The translations under genes and the position numbers were made by a program. Shown here in pieces: positions 28,855-35,137 of a DNA stretch of 35,137 bases (positions are counted from its first letter, which is position 1; the number at the start of each line of letters is the position of its first letter). Below the pieces are notes generated by a model. It was given only the letters and a program-made list of their open reading frames with translations, did not search any database and was not told where the DNA came from. Origin of the DNA: Acanthamoeba sp. SK_2022b (lineage: Eukaryota; Discosea; Longamoebia; Acanthamoebidae); the NCBI GenBank assembly GCA_027943245.1, contig JANDJZ010000498.1, positions 1 through 35,137 on the forward strand, written 5' to 3'.

Positions 28855-31800
28855 ATGAGCCAACTGCATTTGGCTGGGGGTGCCCTCCTGCTCCTCCTGG
28901 CGGTGGTGGTTCTCTGCACCAACTACAGCTCCGCTGATCCGACGTCAGTAAGATCCCCCCCCCCCCAAACCCCCCTCCTGTTGTTGGTCGCAAGGTGGGC
29001 CTCACGTGGTGTATGCGGGTTGCAGTGTCTTTACGTGGCGACGCTCAAACTGTCGACGCCGAGTGGCAACCTGGACCTGGAGGGCAGTGTAGTGGCACTG
29101 AACGGCACCGGCGCGCAGCAGGCCAACTTCTCCTCGACGCCGCTGGCCGTGGCCGTTGATCCCGTCAGTTCCACCCTCTTCGTCTCCACGCCCGCCAACA
29201 TCCAGCAGTATAGCCAACTTCTTACTCCTCACCCTTCACTGTCCACATCTTGGCTCACACCTGAACGTCTGGTGTCCTTACCCGAGGTTCGACATTGGAG
29301 ACAACCTGTCGAACAGCAGGAGGTCATGCCCTTGCAGCTTCTCGACTGTGAACATGAGCGACAGCGTCGTCCAGTGCGTCCTACTTCGTGCTTCTGCTGC
29401 TGCTGCTGCTGCTGATGCAATGACGTTGTTGTCACTGCGTTGCATTTGTTTGGCAGAACTATGGCTGTGGATTCGGTTAAGGGCAGCCTCTTCTTCGCCG
29501 TGGGCTCGTCGATCTGCGTGCGGCCCGTTTCTGGCGCTGACCTCAATTGCCATGGCTACTCCCTGCCTCATGGAGACATATTCGAGCTGCTCTACATTCC
29601 TCCTCGTACGCCCTCGCTGATCGGTTTGGCTTGGTCAGCTAGGGGCACATATCTGATCAACTCCTATGCAACAGAGTCAACGCGCATGTACGCGCTGTCG
29701 AAGTCCGACATCTACCTCATATCGCTGGTACAGGACTCCACCTACATGAACCACATCGCCACCTGGACTCCCCTCCCCACAGGCTCCCCCACATTCACAG
29801 GTTGCGTGATCTTCTCCCTGCTTCTCCTCAGTCTGCTGGTTGCGCAAACACTGAGCTCTGTAGTGCATTTTCCCTACTGGGTTGGGACAGGCGTGGCGAG
29901 CGGCCCGACAGGCAACCTGTTCATGTTGGGTCCGTTTAGCTCCGAGCAACCGTGTGCGGTGATCGAAGTCGATATTGTCAGTGGACTCAAGGTGTCCTGT
30001 TTCGCCCCGCCCGCCGAGATGCTAGTATACTTCAACAACAGCTTCGGCCTCCTCTACAACCCCCGCACAGACCTCTTTTACTCGTTCGTTCCGTCCAATA
30101 CCACACAGGACAACTCCTCGCTCACTGGCGACTACGACGTACGACTCTCCACCTGCGCGTGCATCTTCACTTGGTGTTAACAAAACGCGGTTGACCTGAA
30201 CGAACGAGGTGCAGATTCAGCTCTATGATCTGGTGCCGTCGTCGACACCTGGCCAGCTGGAGAACACGCAGATTGGGTACCTGACGCGGGACGTCAGCTC
30301 GCCTCTCGATTTCGTGCTGGGTGAGTGCCCTAGATCGGCGGCGAGCGTGAGCCCCACGCCTTCCTCCTCGTCTGACATCGGCATGGAGACGATCGTCGTC
30401 CCCACTGTGCTGGGATCGCTCCTCCTCCTCCTTGGGCTGGCCTTTGTGGTGTGTGGCCTGGGTTGGCTGTACCGCAAGAAGCGCCGCAAGTACTTTGATG
30501 CGGACAAACTGCAGTCAGTCGATACTGAATCGGGCACCGAACTGGAGCCAAAGTTCACTTTCAGGTACGGCTTCGTTTTCTTTCTTTTCTGTTCCCTCTT
30601 TCTTCATGGTTTACTGAGTGGCTTGTTCGCAGGGAAATCGACGGCAACGATCTGCGACTGGGCAAGCTTATGGCGGAGGGAGCCTTTGGCAAAGTATACA
30701 AGGGCGAGTACCGGTACTTGCCCACCTCGCCACGCAGTGTGGCATAGACTTAACTATAGAGGTCGATAAGGGGAGCGGTGGTCGCGGTGAAGATGTTCGA
30801 GGCTCTGCAGCTTGACCAGGCCGACGACAAGGTCATCAACGAACTGCGGATGGAAGCGCAGATGATGGAACGCCTTTGCAATCACCCTCACATCGTAAAG
30901 TTTGTGGGCGCCATCACACAAGGTTCATACTGGCTCTTTGCGCTCCTGCGCTGCACTCTTTACTAACCCGTTTCCACGTGCACAGGCGAGGAAGGAGCGA
31001 AGTTCGCGCTGGTGACAGAGTTCTGTGCACGCGGCTCGCTTTACGACTTGCTGGTATGCAACAACGCTGTAAGCTCTCGTTTGTGCGTGTGAATGAGGGC
31101 ATCACAGTTTTGGTTTCCACAGGTGAAGAAAAAGAAGAAGCTGCCACTCATCACTCTTGTGAGGATGGCCCGAGACGTGGCCGCCGGCATTCTTCATCTC
31201 CACAAGGTACAGGCTGGCCTCGCTCTTCAGAATCGTGCCCCCAATCGCCTCATTGGGTGCGGTGGGTCAGGAGCACATTGTGCACAGGGACATAGCTTCG
31301 CGAAACATCCTCGTAGGCCAAAACTACGGTTCGTTCACTACTTGCAACCAATTGAAGTAAATGTATGGTGAGGTCTCAAGAGGTGCCGAGAGTGCAGAGG
31401 TGTACGTGTCCGACTTCGGGCTGGCGCGGGTGCAAGCGGCGGAGGTCGGAACCACCAAGCAGGACTTTGGTCCGATCGCGGTACTCATCCATTGTGTCAC
31501 ACCTCTACTAGTTATTCTCTCTAATCAATTTAATTATTGATAATATTGGTGGATTATTGCAGTGGATGGCACCCGAGGCCCTAAAATCACGTGAGTACTC
31601 CACAAAGAGCGACGCTTTCTCTTTCGGTGTCTTGCTGTGGTACAATCAATCCCCAACCCAAGAGATCGCGACGGCCGCTGGGCTCACGTGGCCACGCGGA
31701 TTTGGGATGTGGCAGGGAGATGATGATGAAGAAGCGGCCGTGGTCCGGAGAGCAACCGGCACATATCATCAAGGCAGTGACGTCCAACACGCGCCTCAAG

Positions 31801-32677
31801 ATACCCAACGATTGCGACCCCATCTTCGCGCGCATCATGAAGATGTGCTGGCGCCACACTCCCGCGCAGCGGTACACACCTCACTGCGTAGTCGTGAATG
31901 AGGGGGTAGCGGCCTTTTGCGCTTACGCTCTCCATCTGCAGGCCCACGTTCGATAAGCTTGCGGACATGCTTGCGACATACTACCAACAACTGCACGCCA
32001 TCCACGACGCCAATAGTGCTCTTGAACACAGCGAGTCAGACATCGACCTAGACGATTCAGAAGGTGCCTCATTGGCGCGTTTGTTGTTGTTGTTATTGCT
32101 GCGTGCACTGTATGCGAATGTGCTGATTCTTGGAATGCGTAGACGAAGGGGCCTGGACATCGGATGAAGGGATCACCTACGAGGATTGGCAGCGAAGGCG
32201 AGTAAAAGAGGAGGTCAAGTCGTTCATGAAGCAGCTCATCTGTGAGGTACACATGCGCAGTGTTTGATGATAATCTCTCATTCCACCGACTGACAGCGCT
32301 CTCTGCAGAGAAACGATGATTTTGAGCTGGTGGCGGGCGCCAACATGGATGCCTTCATGGAGCTCAAGGAAGTGTTCGAAAATCGAACCGGTCGGGCGGG
32401 TGACGATGGTAGCAACGCTGGTGAACTTGAGGGTACGCTCAATGGCGAGGACAAAGCGAGCAAAGAGGTCGAGGGTGCACAGGACGATAGCATCTTGCGC
32501 ACCGGAAGCGTCGTCTGCTACAGCACATGCTTGGAAAAGGGATCGGTTGAGGTCTATACCAGGCATGCAGGTGACGCCGCCACCTACGTGCAGGCCGAAC
32601 CCTTCCTGGCCCAAGCGGATCCGAGCCCATCGAGCAACAAGCAGAAGAAGGCGCCCACTTACGTCAAAGTTACCTAG
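28855..32677 (+). CDS. Receptor-type kinase with tyrosine-kinase-like catalytic loop
   Basis: Seventeen exons: 28855-28947, 29026-29207, 29287-29373, 29457-29800, 29864-30138, 30215-30564, 30633-30713, 30771-30922, 30986-31053, 31123-31206, 31271-31328, 31398-31480, 31563-31639, 31716-31871, 31942-32063, 32143-32246, 32309-32677; 894 residues, phases consistent. A signal peptide (LLLLLAVVVLC) leads an ectodomain of about 360 residues with N-glycosylation sites and a repeating, propeller-like texture. A membrane helix (about 387-412, PTVLGSLLLLLGLAFVV) and RKKRRK stop-transfer follow. The kinase domain (about 447-710) has AEGAFGKVYKG, VVAVKMF, HRDIASRNIL, SDFGLA, WMAPEAL, SDAFSFGVLLWEM and CWRHTPAQRPTF. 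HRDIASRN and PIAWMAPE point to the tyrosine-kinase group rather than Ser/Thr kinases. The activation loop has no Tyr. The tail has several Tyr (VCYSTC, EVYTRH, TYVQAEP, TYVKVT) that could be docking sites. The 63-nt intron 29801-29863 is in frame. Confidence 0.9.
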
Positions 32678-32827
32678 TAGGCGTGTTGCCCTTTTCATAA
32701 AGGTCCTGGCCTCCACGCAACCTCGTTTTACCTGGTCTGTCGCAGGGCAAAACTTCTCGACCAATTCCGCGGAAATCAAGTCAACAGTAACAAATAATAC
32801 CGCGCCAACAATCAAACATAGTTCTTA

Positions 32828-34844
32828 ATGAAGAGGACAGGCAAGAAGAGAGACGAGATCTGGGACGAGTTGAGCGGATCGTCCGAAGATGAAGACGAAG
32901 ATGAGGAAGATTTTGCAGAGGAGCAGAGCCAGGAAACGGGGCTGCTGAATCGAATGGAACAACAATTAGGATCGTTGGTCTTGAGGAGAGGCAAGCAAGA
33001 GAATGCCGAGCCAGAAGGGAAAAAAGTCAAGAGCATCCGAATGAAGGAGAACACAAACAAAACGTTTGACGATGTCCTGTGGCACGAGAAATCCAAGAAG
33101 AGCAGAGCCAAGGAAAAGGAGCCCTCCAGCATGGACGAAGAAACGTACACCAAGCTCATAGCGTTCAGCGAAGCCGTCAAAAAGATCTCCCTCCTTGTAC
33201 GCATGCGTGTTCTTTGCCACCCTTTTGCCATCCATCGATTTAACTTTTAAAACCGTGGTGGGCGCCACACGCAGCTTAAGGAGAAGAATGGCAGAGGGGA
33301 CGATGAGCTGCAGACAGAGAGGCTCGTGGCACGACGCCTCTGCCGCGAGGTCGAGGTCGAGCTTAAGCAGCTGCAGCCTCTCGGCACGTTGTCGGCCGCC
33401 TCCACTACCACGAAGACGGCAAGGGGCGCAGAAGTTGATGGGCGACCCGCATCCAGCGCACGCGAGCAAGAGGAGAACGTGCGATACCGGCGGCTCAAGA
33501 GCGAGTTCGAGAAGATGAAACAGAGGTTCGAGGAGATCGACGACGCGCTGCGTGAGCGCGAGAAGAATAGCATCAGGGCGCCTCGCAAGGGCCGCAGCAG
33601 TCGCGCCCAGGATAGCAAGCCTTCCACTTCGATATTCGGCGAGCTCAACGGTAAGGCCTTCTCCAGCTGTTTTATGTAGCGCGCTTGGCTTACCGGGGCT
33701 ACTGCTACTCCACAGTGCTGGACGATTACGACTCTCCTCCCGCCGCCAGTGGCCGGAGTAGCACGCAACCAAAGCGAGGAGGAGCCGCGAAGGAGGGGTT
33801 GGGCACCAGGAGGCCGTCGTCCACAAGAGCGCCTGCGAGCGCGACTGCCAGTCGAAGCGGCAAGGCCAAAGCTCGAGACAATGACTTGGAAGAGGAAGAG
33901 GAGGACGACGGCGAAGTCGTGGAGCGCCGCAGCGGAACACTCCAGCTGCAGAAGCAACCAAAGAAGGGCACGGCCACATCTGGACGATCGATGTGAAGGC
34001 TCAACTCTCACGTCCCTCTCTCGCTACACAGTTGACATGGACAGTTCGCTGCAGACGTTGGAAGGCGAGCTCGAGCAGCTGCTGACCCTGTTCCGGGACT
34101 TCAACGAACTCGTCCACGCACAGCAGCCCATGATCGATCAGTGTATTGCCCCCTCCCCTCTCTTCTCTCGTGATCGTTATTGTTCCTTTACTGCGGATAG
34201 ATTTACGCGTGTCCTCCTGGCCAGTCGAAGAGAAGGTGCTGGCGGCGGAGGAGCAGACCAAGTCGGCCGTCACCGAGCTCGCCACCGTACTACTCCTTTC
34301 GCTTTCCTCTCCTTGTCTTTTTCAAACACCTGACCGCTCTTCATCCTTTACTTCTACACGTTTTGTTCTTATTTATTTATTTATTTATTTATTGAAAACC
34401 CTGCAGGGCGCGAGCTACAGCGCCTACGGTCTTCCTCTCGTGGGAGCAGCAGTCGGCGGCATCCTCTTCGGGCCACTCGGCGCTATCGCCGGTACGCGCG
34501 GCCCGCTCTACACTGTCCCTTTGGGTGTTGCCCTCCGTTCTCAAACATCGATTGGCTGGCGTGGTGATGGTTTGTGGCCTGTGGCAGGTGCCAAGGGGAT
34601 GGCGGCGGTGGGCGTGTGCGTGATGGGCGGGATGGGCGTGGGCGCCTACGTGGGCCGCCAGATATCGGCCAAGCAGAAGCAGGAGGCCACGCTCATCCTC
34701 GAGCGCTACCGCCAGCGCCACTCCCAGCAAGGCCGCGGCGGCGGCGATGGACAGGAGCTACGAACCCTGCGGCACGATGATGAAGACGAGGGGTCGTCTT
34801 GTGAAAGCGACGACGCTGACTACTATGACGAATACGATCGCTGA
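32828..34844 (+). CDS. STX17: Syntaxin-17-like Qa-SNARE with hairpin membrane anchor
   Basis: Seven exons: 32828-33196, 33275-33650, 33716-33967, 34032-34142, 34225-34286, 34407-34491, 34588-34844; 503 residues, phases consistent. The SNARE segment (about 333-390) has LEGELEQLLTLFRDFNELV, the zero-layer Gln in HAQQPMID, and EEKVLAAEEQTKSAV; the spacing from QQ to the membrane start equals that of animal syntaxin 17. Two glycine-rich membrane spans follow (LPLVGAAVGGILFGPLGAIAG and AAVGVCVMGGMGVGAYVG), the hairpin that marks STX17 and lets it insert into closed autophagosomes. A charged tail ends in YYDEYDR. The 330-residue N-terminal part is far longer than in animals, very acidic at first (SEDEDEDEEDF), then coiled-coil. 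Intron 33968-34031 has a GC donor. In animals STX17 drives autophagosome-lysosome fusion; the same role is inferred. Confidence 0.85.
34361..34394. repeat. TTTA tandem repeat in an intron
   Basis: Several TTTA units within the intron 34287-34406 of the syntaxin-17-like gene, upstream of the acceptor ccctgcag. It is another simple repeat confined to an intron. Confidence 0.8.
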
Positions 34845-34881
34845 TAGTAGAGCTTGAGTTTTTTTGGCAGGTAAAAATGTA

Positions 34882-34891
34882 AATAAATAAA
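34882..34891 (+). terminator. Polyadenylation signal-like AATAAA, overlapping pair
   Basis: Two overlapping AATAAA hexamers lie 38 bases after the stop of the syntaxin-17-like gene, in AT-rich sequence. They fit a polyadenylation signal for that gene. Only the motif and its position support this. Confidence 0.45.
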
Positions 34892-34997
34892 AGGATGTAC
34901 TGGCGATATTTCGATTATTACTCATTATTTTTGATTTATTGCGCACGTCACCTCCAAACGATTAGGTCTTTCGAACAAGAGAGTCACCACTCAAAAA

Positions 34998-35137
34998 ATG
35001 AATGAAGTAAGGCAAGAGGAAATTGATCCGCGGTCCATGGACGCTGCGTCAGCGGTACCATCAATCGCTGCGGGTGGAGAGGAGGTTGTTATGGGGGAAG
35101 AAGACAGCCACGGAAGGAAGCACACGACAGGCGAAGG
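34998..35137 (+). CDS. Start of a further gene, cut by the window end
   Basis: An ATG in a good context (aaaaaATG) opens a frame that runs to the last base of the window: 46 codons plus two bases. It begins MNEVRQEEIDPRSMDAAS and continues acidic and polar, without signal peptide or membrane segment. It is too short to identify. Codon use and CpG content are like the other genes. An early intron (gtaagg directly after the third codon) cannot be ruled out. Confidence 0.45.
   Translation, partial: MNEVRQEEIDPRSMDAASAVPSIAAGGEEVVMGEEDSHGRKHTTGE

Noticed and set aside
31640..31715. A YNQSPTQ insertion in the kinase domain after LLW
   Set aside because: It is the start of a normal 76-nt intron; splicing restores the conserved LLWEM.
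33993..34031. A 39-nt GT-AG intron in the syntaxin-17-like gene
   Set aside because: It leads into a stop codon (TGA) and is much shorter than other introns; the 64-nt GC-AG intron solves both problems.

Overview
The window looks like nuclear DNA of a free-living amoebozoan, most probably an Acanthamoeba. The reasons are GC-rich genes packed about 100-500 bp apart, almost every gene cut by many introns of about 55-110 nt, and a gene set that mixes a two-domain WRKY factor, a receptor-type kinase with a tyrosine-kinase catalytic loop, and animal/plant-like housekeeping genes. No prokaryotic operon, virus or CRISPR array is present. Gene models were assembled by hand from reading frame, splice signals and phase; in every multi-exon model the exon lengths sum to a whole number of codons.

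Layout. 225-1464 (+) is a His-rich protein with an RFX-like winged helix. 1646-2858 (+) is an unrecognised 217-residue protein. 3321-5141 (+) is a helical protein with a C-terminal PH domain. 5142-6390 is gene-free and almost devoid of CpG. 6391-6830 (-) is mitochondrial co-chaperonin Hsp10. 7043-12346 (-) is a 29-exon Doa10/TEB4/MARCHF6 ER ubiquitin ligase. 12437-14624 (-) is a mitochondrial-type PPR protein. A 338-bp divergent promoter separates it from 14963-16834 (+), a LOG-family Rossmann protein. 16897-18185 (-) is a single-pass surface protein with a DUF4215-type cysteine repeat. 18380-21803 (-) is a two-domain WRKY factor. 22418-22531 (-) is a 37-residue membrane micro-ORF. 23026-26834 (-) is condensin II subunit CAP-H2. 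26835-28854 is gene-free and contains a second CpG-starved block. 28855-32677 (+) is a receptor kinase. 32828-34844 (+) is a syntaxin-17-like autophagy SNARE. 34998-35137 (+) is the start of a further gene.

The genes do not form one pathway. Local themes are ER and membrane quality control (Doa10, syntaxin-17), mitochondria (Hsp10, PPR) and nuclear regulation (RFX-like, WRKY, CAP-H2). The strongest genome-level observations are: four phase-forced GC-AG introns plus one candidate, all with a GCACG donor; two kilobase-scale CpG deserts inside CpG-rich DNA; and simple repeats that sit mostly inside introns, including an exact 19-copy hexamer next to a 3' splice site. I found nothing that I can call a new defence or biosynthetic system.
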